The notes below the pieces were generated by a model. The model was not told the origin of the DNA. It worked only from the letters and a program-made list of their open reading frames with translations, and did no database searches. Made by a program: the position numbers and the translations under genes. 64,000 nucleotides of DNA. It comes from Owenia fusiformis (taxonomy: Eukaryota; Annelida; Polychaeta; Sabellida; Oweniidae). Shown piece by piece: positions 46,000 through 58,000 of this stretch (its first letter is position 1; every line of letters starts with the position of its first letter). The stretch spans positions 6,350,571 through 6,414,570 of the forward strand of contig CAIIXF020000011.1 of NCBI GenBank assembly GCA_903813345.2, written 5' to 3'.

Positions 46000-46638
46000 T
46001 TGCTCCACATAACCCCCACTCCTGTAACCATAACAACCATAACTTTTTCATTTTGAAACTATATGTCATGACTGCTGCAGGATAAATTGTACTGTAATTC
46101 TACAATCTGTAGCAATTTTATCCCACAACTGAAATTGAAATTAGAGCATCCGTATCTTTACTTTCCGGACAACCTATATGTATTAAACATTTTTACTGTG
46201 AATTCTTAGAAATTACAGTTTGATTGAGTCACAATGTTTCAGTAAACATCGCATTAGTATGCTGTCAATCTTATTACTTTATTTAAATCCATATCTAAAT
46301 ACTGGTATTTACAATAAGCACAATATATTAATTTATGATGAAATAATATAACCAACAACATAGTATATTATAATAATTGCTATGTACTATTGATGGGATA
46401 ACATTATATTTCATTTCTATTTTCTAAAAAATAAAATTCTAAAATATGGTTAATATAAATATTGGTCATGTGCTGGTAAAGAGGCTAAACAATTTGGCTT
46501 ACATGGTGAAAAGCCATCTTGATACACATGGTTTTAGTTGATCCAACTTACACGGTATATAACCCAAACGCTCCGACATGCACAACGGAGCGTTTCATTT
46601 CATGAATCTTAACGACGAAACGCGCCGGGGTTAGAAAA
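46000..46638. other. Gene-free AT-rich stretch
   Basis: Nothing recognised. CpG content rises just before 46639 (AACGGAGCG, ACGAAACGCGCCGGGG), compatible with a promoter on the plus strand. Confidence 0.45.
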
Positions 46639-46932
46639 ATGACGGATGGAAATGATCAGCCATCCAACGATTTCGCCGATAAGGCCATAAGAAGTAGATT
46701 CTTTGTTTTGCGTCCCCTTGATTGCACGATTTTGAGTAAATCAGAAAAACAAACACATCCAAATAGCAATCACAAGGGTCTGAAAGTACCATCGCATTTC
46801 GTTCAGTCGGAATCAGAAATGACGGACAATTTTATGTGGGTCAAAATTGACAGTGGTATTGATTACTTTGGCATACATTCATTTTGTATGTTTTCTTATT
46901 TTGGGTTACCTTTGAATAATAGTTATGTTTAA
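46639..46932 (+). CDS. Hypothetical exon or small ORF
   Basis: The ORF of 97 codons begins MTDGNDQPSNDFADKAIRS after a CpG-rich lead and the context AAAAATG. The first 75 or so residues look hydrophilic and coding-like. After ESEMTDNFMW the composition turns hydrophobic and AT-rich, so the real exon may end near GTGGGTCAAAAT (about 46836). No family is recognised. It could be the first exon of a gene on the plus strand, or chance. Confidence 0.3.
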   Translation: MTDGNDQPSNDFADKAIRSRFFVLRPLDCTILSKSEKQTHPNSNHKGLKVPSHFVQSESEMTDNFMWVKIDSGIDYFGIHSFCMFSYFGLPLNNSYV

Positions 46933-46939
46933 AGTACAT

Positions 46940-49300
46940 GATGTATAGATATGTGTTTGTAATCACTGCAAATAAGCATGACATCCCCTTTTATGCCCAT
47001 AAAATGTATACATTTCTTAATCAAACTTTGTGTTTTTCTTGAGATTGTGTTTATTGATAGGTGTGATATTCATGTTTTACTTGACTGGCCGTTTGAATCG
47101 ATTTAGAACAGCTGTACGAAACAGTTTAATTAATTCATAAACCTATTTATGTCATTCAACCGGTCAAAACCCCTTTAATTTTTTCGAGACATATGATTAG
47201 TTGAGCCAAGATTAGAGCGTCAAAGCCAAAGCTTCAACACACCATACATTATCGTAATTATGATTCGATGACCGAAAATCCAGTCGTAAAAATGATGACA
47301 AATCCCATATTCAAGAATGCTGCGATCGAGTTTACACAGTGAAACGGAAACGTTGCAGTAGTCTAGATCTGTTTAGGAAATGTATAGCTTGACTTCCCTT
47401 TTCAGGAAGAGAGAGTTTTATGGTTTAGCACACGTGTAGGCAAAATATCATCTACCAGGTTGGGAAGTTTCAATTTGCCAAACAAGTACAACACGTTTTC
47501 GAGAGATAGGTTCGACTCCTAAGTCTTCTCTAATAATGTGAATATAATATCAAAACAAAATGGTAAGAGCGTTTTCAAGGGTGTGTCCAAAACAGACGGA
47601 GCGTTTCAAGGAAAACCAGCGATTTCTTGAGAACAAGTGATGGATTTGTACTGGAATTTTAGCAAATGAGAATATGCGAGTTTATGATCTACTACTTTGA
47701 CAGAAAGATTGGCGTTTTCATATAAATACTAGTTTAATTTATGCACAATTCGTACGTCAAATTCAGATTAGTTCGATCTACACTTAAACGGAGCTGTGAT
47801 CAAGCAAATAACAGTTTACCAAGAAGCTGAATAAATAAGATCTTTGCTCAGGGTATTGTTCATCGAATAGGACATGATAAAATTGTGGCCAAGTGCGGTT
47901 CGTAGGTGGGGCGTATATACACAGATAACATGAGTAATTGTTGTTGATGACATATTTTATTACAACTGTGACATATATGTAGATACTAGCGAGTGACAAA
48001 ACAAGGGCAACAGGATTGTATCCTGCAAATAAATAAACAATATAATTATATAATTATAGGAAAACCGAGTACATCCCAGTAAAGGTACGAATCATTAATG
48101 CTTGATCTTACTTGCCATGCTTACTCCAACTATGGTGCACTATGCTCTGATTATAACATTACCCTATCAAAATGTCCATAAAATCTACTAAAACGCCATG
48201 TACCAGGTATAAAGGAAAATATACGAATGTATAATTTACCCATAGAAGATCAAACAAATGTAGTAATCCAACCTAGTTGACCATAGTAGACACCTGTCCA
48301 CTCCGTGCACTGCTAGTCTTCCCTAAAACATACATGGAATAATGGTAAGTATGTACAAATGTCCATACCTTAATGGCAATCCATTAACCTGTACACCTAG
48401 CATGGATAACAAATTTTAACAAACCTAGCTTATACACTGTCGTAGATTGATTTGTACTAAAACTGACACAATTATGAAATAATAAAAACATAAGTCTTGT
48501 AGCTGTACCTTGTTATAAAATGACCTATAAAATATCTACTAAATGTGATATTCTATGGAATGGAAAGAGTATATAAATGACCATCTACATGTACATACCA
48601 AGTAAGCGCTATACTATACTTACAATATACAGTATACCAATGGTGTAAGTTCCTGACCAAATGTGCTATGTTCACAAGTATGGACCCTCATAACATCATA
48701 AAACTCCTAACTCTGGATGAAGTATTACTCTAGTATGGATCCCTAGACTGGATGTAGCCTTAACTCTAGTACAGATCCCTAAAACATCATTACAAATATT
48801 CTCACCAGTATGGAAACTCTACATTAATCCATATAAATCCATACAAACATCATAACGTATGACCTGAATCACCCAGATTGCATTGAAATAGTATATTACA
48901 CTTGAAAATAGATATAAAATGATAGGGGTTATGTAATGTGAACTTATTCAACATGTCCAAGGACATACATCAGAAATGAGCTTGAGATAAACCCATTCGA
49001 AATGGCATAAAAAGTACACAAATATATAGTGGATATAATAACATGTGAGAAATAGACACAAAAATGTCATCCTATGCTAGTTATGTAGAGATATTCACAT
49101 TTTTCCAAAATAAAAGCCATGTGCGAACGAAAATGCAGACTCCGCACCGGAAATAGATCATTAGAACATGAATTCGCACAGAAATCTAGTATCCTCAAGT
49201 CATAAACCAATACCTTAGCCTTGATAAGATACTTTGTCATAAATCTTACAATATATAAAGGCAAATGGGTGTAATAAAGATGTAGAAAATGGGTCACATA
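46940..49300. other. Gene-free AT-rich stretch
   Basis: No gene is recognised. 48640-48850 has loosely repeated phrases (AGTATGGACCCT, AGTATGGATCCCTA, AGTACAGATCCCTA). Downstream exons of the minus-strand gene starting at 49557 may hide here, but none can be supported. Confidence 0.4.
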
Positions 49301-49306
49301 CATCAC

Positions 49307-49557
49307 CTTTCAAACATTTGACATTTTGTTCCAACGATTGCAGCGCCACCAGCGTTCTTCTTGAGAACTAAAACTGGGGACCTGTCATTATTACTTACTT
49401 AACCTAGGGACCTGTTACGTTACATAGCACTGTGGCATGTCACTTTGCCACAAAATAATTAAATACATAGTAATAATATGTCACCATAACGTATGATATG
49501 TAGGAAAACGCGTGAAACAATACTTACGGCCATCGTGGGATCTTCATTATCCGCCAT
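49307..49557 (-). CDS. Candidate first two exons of an unknown gene
   Basis: Exon 1 (49528-49557) reads MADNEDPTMA from an ATG in a strong context (AAAATGGCGG), with a consensus donor GCC|gtaagt and a CpG-rich upstream region. The proposed exon 2 (49307-49367) follows an acceptor (CAGTTTTAG) and reads FSRRTLVALQSLEQNVKCLK before the donor AAAG|gtgatg. Phase 0 fits at the junction and phase 1 leaves exon 2. The peptide looks like the helical start of a small cytosolic protein; the family is not recognised. Later exons were not found. It is a splice-site reading only, without homology. Confidence 0.45.
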
Positions 49558-50024
49558 TTTATTTCGCTTCGCAACGTTTCCGAGTGAATACAACGTCGTC
49601 ACATCGTGCATGTGGGAGTGTTTGGGTTATACACTGCAATTTTATGTAACTTTTCATGGTAACAAAATGATATGTAACATGATAGGTTGGTTATGCAACA
49701 TGTATGAGATTGAATGGGGTGCGTACATATTGAACATCATTTATAGAATCTCAGTACTAATACCAAAATGATTTCAATTTGTGATTCAAAATGGGATTCA
49801 AACAGAATTGACGAATCCTAATGTAAGATCATATTGGTATTTGTATTGAAATTCTAACACATTTGATGCAGAGAAATCAACATCCTTCGCTGAAATAATA
49901 TACTAATATAATTTATTGAATGATTTGAATTTTGAAGTGGAATACAGGATTTATTCTGCTTGAGAAATTCTGTATTGGCACGAGACATCCTTGCGTATTA
50001 TTCGTGCATGATGGCGTTTTATGT

Positions 50025-51446
50025 TATGTAATGTTATGTATCTTTATTGCCTCCTAATATTGGAGAGTACATACTTTTAATATATTACAATGATAATAAA
50101 TAACAAAAATAAAACATATTATACACTATATACAAAGGTGTTTGAATAAAATAGTGCGATTAGATCATACCAGTCAGCTTATTGAGGTGCTACCGCTGCC
50201 CCAACATTACGCCTGATTTAGTTCTAATAGTGCCATATGACAAAAGTTATATTCATTCTACCAGTATTTACAATCATTGGGTTTATTTTCAGAGTATCAT
50301 CCTATCGTTACTAGTGTACATTGCATAAATCGTCTTTGATATCGTTACATAGCTATCTATCTTTAATAGTTTATCTTTCCCAAAAATGATTGCTAATTTG
50401 ATCTCATTTGAGCAGTTTTCGGGGATACTATTTGCGTTTAACTCTTTTTGGATTATATCTCTCATTTGTGAATGTGCGTCACAATTAAGAATTAGATGTT
50501 CTAGTGTTTCAGTCTCAGACTTACATGCATTGCATAAACTTCTACTGTGCTTGTCATATCACCCTTGGTATACGCAGCTAACGAAAATTGACCGGTACGG
50601 GTTAACGGTTTTATTTGAATTTAAAATAGCCATAACTTGCTCAATATTGACTTCCTCGTGTCTAATTTGAAATATATGATGCCTCCCGATGCTTTTAAGT
50701 ACCCCAATTTTTTACAGATTTTTAAACGGACTAAAACTCTCTAAATGCGCATTTATGCTCTTTTCTCTCGAGAACGACTGTCTCATTTTCACGATAACTT
50801 TTATTTAGTACTTCTAACATATAAGATCTATTTTTCCCCATCAAGGTATGATGTAAATGACATGCTATTTACATCGTGTGAGTTTCAATGACGCGCGTTT
50901 GATTTTATAAAAAATGCCAAACTTTGTGACAAAGAATTTCATCCTGCTTGCAGCGAGAAGACGGACCGGTTCGGGGCAATCTGCTTGCAGCGAAAAGACG
51001 GACCGGTTCGGGGCAATAGTTCCCCAATTAGATGTGTTTGCATTCAGATTTCCCTCTCCCGTGAGGAGTAGTATCATTGTTTTGCATATCTTGACTAGTT
51101 GACTATTATGAGATGCTATTTCCCACCATAGGTTGGGCTTTTGAAATTCCACAACACTCTCGTATAAATTAATGTTTGTGTACATCATACATTTTAGTCT
51201 CCAACTCCAGAGTGCTTTGTCGTACATTATTGATCTAATGTTCCTTTTCCATACTGTTTTGGATGGTATGATTCCAGTGTCTATGATATCATATATTTGG
51301 TTTTGGATTCCAAGATTCTCGGCGACTTTCAAACAATTTCCTATCGGCGATATGCTAGATAGTGCACGAGACCTGTGGCATATTATTCGTGTTATAGCGA
51401 TGACTTTGTATATGTTATTTATGGGCAGTTTTAGTTTAACGTCCAT
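50025..51446 (-). pseudogene. LINE ORF2 C-terminal remnant with 3' end
   Basis: The minus strand has 193 open codons (50865-51446) of the post-reverse-transcriptase region: ITRIICHRSRALSSI, GNCLKVAENLGIQNQIYDII, TVWKRNIRSIMYDKALWSW, PNLWWEIA. Further 3', after frame breaks, comes the terminal Cys/His block LCNACKSETETLEHLILNCD (about 50390-50560). The tail near 50010-50060 is an AATAAAG followed by repeated TACATAACAT-type units. A 36-bp stretch (CTTGCAGCGAGAAGACGGAC and on) is doubled at 50947-51018. The element is 5' truncated at about 51450. Confidence 0.75.
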
Positions 51447-51479
51447 TCGAGGTTATGTAATTAATTATAAAATTATGTA

Positions 51480-52308
51480 AGATTATTTTGGCTAATGGCT
51501 TGCATTTTATCACCGCCCCTTACAGGCCCCGTGTGAAGTTTAACAACTTTGGCTTACATGTATATTGCAGAAATATTTCTACCCAATGCTATTTAAACGT
51601 GAAAATAATTAATGTTTTTTATACTTAATTAAGTTTATCATCTAAGCATGCGTATTGTGATAATTACGGTCATAAACTCTAATAAGAAAAAGAACATTGT
51701 TACAGCAACCATTTTTGTAACTGGAGTTTAGAGTCTAAGAAAATGCTTTACATTTTACTAGCATCGATTGGGGTGTGACATTTGTCACGTTAGAATATTG
51801 TCCTGTACATTCGGTAAAATATCTTAACTGGTAAATGAACGTTCTTTTGACAATTACAAATCGACGAAAATAAGTTCCGAACTAACCATTCGATATTTTT
51901 TCAAAATGTTGATCGAACGCAATCTACACGCTTACGATTATGGGGAAAATAAAATAATTGCATTTGAGAAAACAAAAATATAGTTATACGTCAGAAACAA
52001 TTACTTGTTACCAACCCCAGCTACTTTGAACCTTCACTGGCATTACTAGCCTGTGCGTTTCTAAAATGTCGTCGATTTGGGTCGATGCGTTACTCCAGCA
52101 ATTTGGGAAGATACATTTCAGAAAAATAAATGACATTATACAATGCTCGATTGAAGGATATCAAAGAGTAAGATAAACATAGATAAATAGATCGATTACC
52201 ATGCCATCTTTATTTAAAATGATTTCTATCGCCCTTAGCCTATGGTACAAAATATAATTTTGTATTAGGTTTCAAGCAATGGCGAACTAAATGATTCGTT
52301 TAACTAAA
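51480..52308. other. AT-rich 3' flank of FReD-6
   Basis: Nothing recognised except the FReD-type 3' flank that begins near 52245 and matches 37470-37520 (AATATAATTTTG, TAGGTTTCAAGCAATGGCGAAC). Confidence 0.5.
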
Positions 52309-52314
52309 TTTATT
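52309..52314 (-). terminator. FReD-6 polyadenylation signal
   Basis: AATAAA on the minus strand about 36 nt beyond the stop. Confidence 0.6.
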
Positions 52315-52349
52315 ACATTTTATGTTAATACAAGAAACATCAACATAAT

Positions 52350-54629
52350 CTAACAGCGGTTGTGGCAGCAATGCATCTTAATTGAAAAACTTTTAAATGT
52401 GTTGTACCAATTATCGGGGGATGCGATCTTTGCAGGCCATGAGAACCATGTGAGGCACTGGGCTCTGGCGGGGCAAACTGGTCCATTTGTGTACAAACCA
52501 AACGGATTTGCGGCATGACAGGACTTGTGCCACATTGCTCCTTTGTAACTCAATGCACAGTTTCCATCCGAATTGTCGTTATCCCTATCATAGGTAGAAA
52601 ACATGGCTCCATTTGCTCCTCCAATTGCGTCACCAGCTGTTCCACTGTATCCACCAATGGTAAGACGGTACTTTTGGGTCTCGTCTGCGACATTGAATAT
52701 TGAATATTCGGCAAATCGTTTAGCCTGAGATACGGGAGGCCATGCTTCTAAATCAAATCGCACTTTACACTTGCGCCCCTTCACAAAACAGGCAAGATTG
52801 TCCAAGCCAATAAAGTGCTCTCCATTTGGGTTACCAAAACCATGCTGGTACTCGACCCAAGTACGATAGAAATCCTCTTCCCCGTTGAATCTTCTCAGTA
52901 TGTACGTCCAACCTTGGTCACAATATGCACTGAATATTTTACCTACATTTGTTTTGATGTTTCTCCTACCAGTAAATGAAGGGTCCTCGCAGCAGTCAGA
53001 TACATAACAAACTGAACAAAAAAACGGACGATCATTAGGAAAAGAGAATGAAGATTCGAGTTATATGGTCTATATGTATCTCATGTTACATCGATCAGTT
53101 CTTGCAGATAATTCAGGCTATCGCATTTAAAGCTGAATTCCCGTGTCTCCTTTAATACGTCTAAGGGAATATTTGTCATGCTTTTATTCCAAGAACCCAT
53201 AATGTATGAGGTCAAGACAAATTCATTGTTTGGAGGTTGTTATGTGGTTATATTGATGTCCAATATGTCTTGCTTTATCTAGAGTATTTGGATAGTTCCT
53301 ACCTTCACATTTGTCACCACCTGGTCCGTGTAGCAAACAAAAGGAAAATGATATTCATCATTACATTCATAGTATTATCTAAGTGGTGAAAACCAAAGAC
53401 TAGGACGGACACTTATAGGTAATGCTAATAACACCCTCGTGGAAAAAGGACCAAGTGAATGCTTATGGTTTCCCCTGCATGAAAAAATAATTCATCTGAT
53501 TTTTCAAAATGAATATTCTGCTTTTTTATCAGATTTTTCAAATGAATATTCTGCTTTTATTATTACATATGCACACTAGTATCTTGTTGACCTATATTCA
53601 GCACTGTACGGATGAATGGGCAACCCATTAGGGTCAATATTCCACCATGGAGTGTAGAGGCGTAGATGCTAATACAGCTGAACATTTTGTGTCTGTCAAA
53701 ATCGATTTTATCCAAAGTTGTAATCAATCAATGAACTATAATGGTATAATCTATTAATCTTTGGATTTACATACGATACATATGATATTTGATAAGTGTA
53801 AAAGTTGCTTTTAGAGCATTTTTTCTAAGGCCATTTTCGAAGGAAAGAAATTATGAAAAAATGTATTCTCTTTTAATTAAAGTATGATCTGAATCGATTG
53901 TAAATTTCATATTTGCACATTTGGTATTTTTGTGGCAATCAGTGGAAACCAATGGCCCCTAATGGAATTTTATGATATCCCCATGTTAAGTCAATGAAGC
54001 ACATCCCATGTCGAGTCAATACACCCTTGCTGAATTTAATGACGTTAACCTCAGCCCATGTGGGTCCAAACGCTTAAATATTCTATTTAAGTATTATGTG
54101 ACATTGTTTTTTTCATATTACACCTAAAAAATGATTCATTTTGACCATGGGTATTTCCAATAATTGCACTAGGTCCTTTGGAAATTGATCGTGTTGTATT
54201 GTTAATAAATCCATGACTGACAAATGAAATAAAATATAAGAATACAGAACTACATTAATTCTGAGCTAAAAATGATAGGGCACAGAATCTGTATCTTTAT
54301 AAAGTTAAATTTTGTTGAGGGAACATTTTCTGTGTTCTTAAAAAAGAAGATAATTCCACTTTTTGAATGTAAAGTACGGGTAAAACCCGGGGGTAAAACC
54401 ACATTGCAACTATTGTGTTTGAAGTCATCAAGAAATACTGTCAAGGAATTGAGAAAATATATTCGATCGGATGTTTGCGTTAAAATCAGAGTTGAACTAA
54501 ACTAAACATAAAAATAAAGAAACTCGTCAATTTATATTATTTACTCGTTTTACGATCATCGTATTTACCTTGTGAGCGACCAACCATGAAGACAAGGATC
54601 GCCCAGAACAGCAAATTCAAAAGATGCAT
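52350..54629 (-). CDS. FReD-6: subfamily B secreted fibrinogen-domain protein (3 exons)
   Basis: Exons 54569-54629 (61 nt), 53303-53320 (18 nt) and 52350-53011 (662 nt) sum to 741 nt, 246 residues. The signal peptide is MHLLNLLFWAILVFMVG, with donor CAAG|gtaaat. The micro-exon encodes GGDKCE between ACCAG and gtagga. Exon 3 begins VCYVSDCCEDPSFTG and shows GWTYILRRFNG, DFYRTW, GLDNLACF (an added cysteine), GGYSGTAGDA, GGANGAMFSTYDRDND, GNCALSYKGAMWHKSCH, GPVCPARAQC and the extended end MHCCHNRC. It shares the GGANGAM insert and the C-terminal extension with FReD-5. There are 14 cysteines after the signal peptide. All splice sites and the poly(A) signal are intact. A secreted lectin-like role is inferred from the family. 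Confidence 0.88.
53340..54540. repeat. FReD-6 intron 1 with a dispersed repeat
   Basis: 53480-53960 resembles 27110-27600 (TTCATCTGATTTTTCAAAATGA; ACTAGTATCTTGTTGACCTATATTC). An internal direct repeat of about 40 bp (TCTGATTTTTCAAA...ATTCTGCTTT) lies at 53497-53565. No gene is recognised. Confidence 0.55.
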
Positions 54630-54677
54630 CTTTCCAAAATTTCTTGTGTGAATTATCATCAATGTTTTAATTCAATC

Positions 54678-54718
54678 GCACATCTGATTTGAAATGATAC
54701 GTTCTAACAATATAAATA
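54678..54718 (-). promoter_or_regulatory. FReD-6 core promoter
   Basis: The minus strand shows TATTTATA (54711-54718), then GTTAGAACGTATCATTTC and AAATCAGATGTGCGATTG before the ATG at 54629. The block is nearly the same as in FReD-3 and FReD-4. Confidence 0.65.
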
Positions 54719-54869
54719 TAACAATGATGCCAAAACTATACCAACTAGAAAAACAGCAACTCCACGGAGTAGCAAATCCCACCGAACAAAACATATTATG
54801 CTTATTATAGCTAGTTTAAATGTTGAAATGTTTGTGCACTTTGTGATAGAAGCATGAAATTTGGCACAA

Positions 54870-55615
54870 AGTTAGTTTATACCATTGTGAACTAGGCATC
54901 ATCATACAAAATTTGAACCAAATCCGTTCACTGGTATATGAGTTATCAAAGGTTACGTTTTTTACGAAAATTGGCCGCCATCTTGAAATTCAGCCACCAT
55001 CTTGAAAATTATTTCTTGAACAGAGCTACTGTGTCCCTAGGCATAATCATATAAAATTTCAACCAAATCTGTTCACTGGTATTTGAGTTATCAAAGATAA
55101 CGAAAAATTGCCGCCATTTTGAAATTAAGGGGCCATCTTGAAAAATTTTTGTCTAACATAGCTACTGTGTCACTAAGCATCATCATATAAGATTTGAACT
55201 AAATCCGTTCACTGGTATTTGAGTTATCAAAGATTACATGTTTTCACAAAAATGGCCGCCATTTTGAAATTAAGCGGCCATCTTGAAAATCTCTTTTTGT
55301 GCAAACTCCTTTGTCCCTAGGCATCAGCATATAAAATTTAAACCAAATCCGTCGACTTGTATTTGAGTTATCAAAGATTACATTTTTTACAAAAAATGGC
55401 GGCCATTTTGAATTGAGTGGCCATTTTGGAAATTCCTTCTCGAGCAGAGGTCCTACACTCATAAGGCATAAGCCTATAAAATTTGAACCAAATCCGTCAA
55501 CTGGTATTGGAGTTATTGCCCGGACACACGGACGGACGGACGGACGGACAAACGGTCGGACGGACGGCTTCTCTATATCCCCCTCGAACTTCGTTCGGTG
55601 GGATAATAAATATAC
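54870..55615. repeat. ATGGCGGCC / (GGAC)n dispersed repeat, copy 2
   Basis: Five or so units with GAGTTATCAAAGATTACAT, AATGGC[C/G]GCCATTTTG and AGCATATAAAATTTGAACC. It ends in (GGAC)n at 55528-55565 and CTCGAACTTCGTTCGGTGGG. Same family as 29991-30775. It lies 150 bp upstream of the FReD-6 promoter. Confidence 0.75.
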
Positions 55616-55739
55616 AGTCCATTACAAAGAAATCAAGAATCATCGCACTTTGCATCTGTCTCTTTGCACTGATTCTAGTCTCTTAATTAGTTATGCTGAC
55701 TCCATTCGTTGGACTGATCAGAACCTCCCATAATGATAC

Positions 55740-56440
55740 TGCAGAGACTCGCAGTATCATCATTTTTATTAATTTTCTGGTTAAATGTCATCGAAAATAT
55801 TTGTGAAAGTATTATAACAAAAAGTATCATCACATGCCATGTATTTAAATTGTTGAAAGACAAGAGAATTGCGTTGTAAGTATGACTAAGCACAGCATGA
55901 AATAAAATTACAAAATATGTCAAAAGACTTAGTAGTCGTTATTAGAATATTTTATTACTTTGTTAATCTGGTTGTAATTTCAATAATGATATGCAATAAG
56001 TTAAACAATTCATGTTTCCTCGTGTTCTGACTGGATGTAAAATTCAAACAAAATCACATTTGTAGATTGTTTGAGAGTTACATTTTATTACGATTTACAT
56101 ACTTTCATCCATCAAGATATTTTTGACTCAGGGAATACAACTGCATTATCAACAGGGGTTGAACACGCGTAGAGTATTTTCGTCGCGTATACAGAAAACG
56201 CCATCTTTGTATTTCAAAAACATAGTTAGGTGCAGTTTTATTTTGTCGTCTGTCAACATTGTTTAGTATTTTCCCATCTCACGCTCCTCGCTCTCCTGAT
56301 ACATAGGGGAAACATACAATGGTTACAAATTGACACCAAAAGTTAAATACAGAATCTTTGTTCAAAATCACATTTCTTTGGTAAATCCAGCATTCTAAGA
56401 AACAAGGCACAGGACGTGAACGAGATCACACCATCAAATA
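55740..56440. other. FReD-6 5' flank remnant
   Basis: 55750-56050 is a diverged form of the FReD 5' flank (TATCATCATTTTTATTAATTT; GTGAAAGTATTATAACAAAAAG). Beyond it nothing is recognised. Confidence 0.45.
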
Positions 56441-56489
56441 GACAGACACTATGAACCAGGAAAACTGTTCTCCTATTATGTTTACAAAT

Positions 56490-56972
56490 TTCAAGAACAA
56501 GAAAACAAGATGGCCGCCCGAAAGTAAATCAGCTCTAGTACTTGATATCCTCTATCATTTGTGTAAATTTGAAGGAAATCCGATGAGTGGTTTTCCTGAA
56601 ATGGCGATGACAAGATTTTTCGAAAAACCTTCAAAATGGCCACCAGAAAACAAGATGGCCGCCCAAAAGTTAATCAGCTCTAGTACTTGATATCCTCTAT
56701 TATGTGTGTAAATTTGAAGGAAATCCGATGAGCGGATTTTCTGAAATGGCGATGACAAGATTTTTCGAAAAACCTTCAAAATGGCCGCCAGAAAACAAGA
56801 TGGCCACCCAAAAGTTAATCAGCTCTAGTACTTCATATGCTCTATCATCTCTTCGAATTTGGAGAAAATCTGATGAGCAGTTTTCCTTAAACGGCGATGA
56901 CAAAAAGCGGGACGATCACGATCACGACCACGATCACGATCACGACCACGATCACGACCACGACCACGACCA
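56490..56972. repeat. 145-bp tandem repeat ending in (GATCACGACCAC)n
   Basis: TCAGCTCTAGTACTTGATATCC recurs at 56529, 56674 and 56819, a period of 145 bp, with AAGATGGCCGCCCAAAAG and GATTTTTCGAAAAACC in each unit. The array ends in a simple repeat at 56908-56972. The reading HDHDHD in one frame is a by-product. The closing CGACTATATCCCACCGATGG resembles the closing stub of the (GGAC)n family. Confidence 0.75.
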
Positions 56973-57171
56973 GTATGACGACTATATCCCACCGATGGTG
57001 TGATAAAGATAGAACATGTAGAAGGATGGCTGTCAACTAATAACAATGGGATGCTTCCTCGGTGTACTCACTTACTATAAGTACGCTATTGGTACACATT
57101 TGAAATCGCCAATATAATTAAGACGTCTACTGCTACCCACCCAATTACACAGACGTATCGTCGGTGTATCA

Positions 57172-57202
57172 TGGCGGAACTTCCTCCGGGACTAGGTTTC
57201 GG
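57172..57202 (+). CDS. Candidate first coding exon of an unknown gene
   Basis: ATG in the context TATCATGGCGG reads MAELPPGLGF and ends TTCG|gtaaga, a consensus donor in phase 1. The context just upstream is moderately CpG-rich. No downstream exon could be matched and the protein is not recognised. Weak evidence, from start context and splice site only. Confidence 0.3.
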
Positions 57203-57209
57203 TAAGATT

Positions 57210-58000
57210 TTTTATTTCCCGATTTACACCTACTTATAAGTCACGTTGTGGATAATAATTTGGCTCGAAGTTAAGGAAGATAGTCTAGTTTGAGAATGTG
57301 TCGATGGTTTTAGGTTTTATATGTTAACAAAGACACAATTCACGTATTTAGTCCCTCGCTTTTCTTACACTGACGATCGGCATTAATATTGCCAATATTA
57401 CACTGATATTGGTAAGAGCCAGCTTCAGAAACGTTTACATGTGTAAGAAAATCTATTTGGTACAACTTCTCACGTATATACCTGCATCCATTTCCACGCC
57501 ACGCGGACAAACAAAGGGTGTGTACCAAATTAAGCGTGACAGTTGAACGCGTGGGGTAAGGTACAATAACAAGGGTGATGAAATTTGAGCAAACTGATGT
57601 TTTCATATTTTCAGAAAGATCTGGTCTAGTTTCTAGATATTTTATATGTTAATGTCTGTAACAACATCCTAGACAGTGAACTTGACAGTGAATTTCCTAA
57701 TGTAGTATACGGTACAAAGCACGTTAACGTTAAGGTACAACACAAGGAATGTGAATTTGAGTTAAACCGTATCTCAGGTAAATGTACCCGCGCGTTATAC
57801 CATAAAGTGGTGAAGATATACTATTCTTGTACATAAAATCATTTGCTTCTTTTATAAGTGATCTTCCATTCGATACACATAAACTCAGTGATTAATGCAA
57901 GAGCTATTGGCTTTCGGGCAACATTTTAATAAAAAAATTAAGTCCACCATGCATCATGTGCATGGGAGAATGATGGCCGTGTCAGATGGCAAAAAGAAGT
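57210..58000. other. Gene-free stretch
   Basis: No feature is recognised, apart from chance ORFs on the minus strand at 57340-57606. Confidence 0.45.

Noticed and set aside
56704-57003. Open frame with a long HDHDHD tract
   Set aside because: The tract is a translated (GATCACGACCAC)n simple repeat following a 145-bp tandem repeat. There is no start context or splice evidence.
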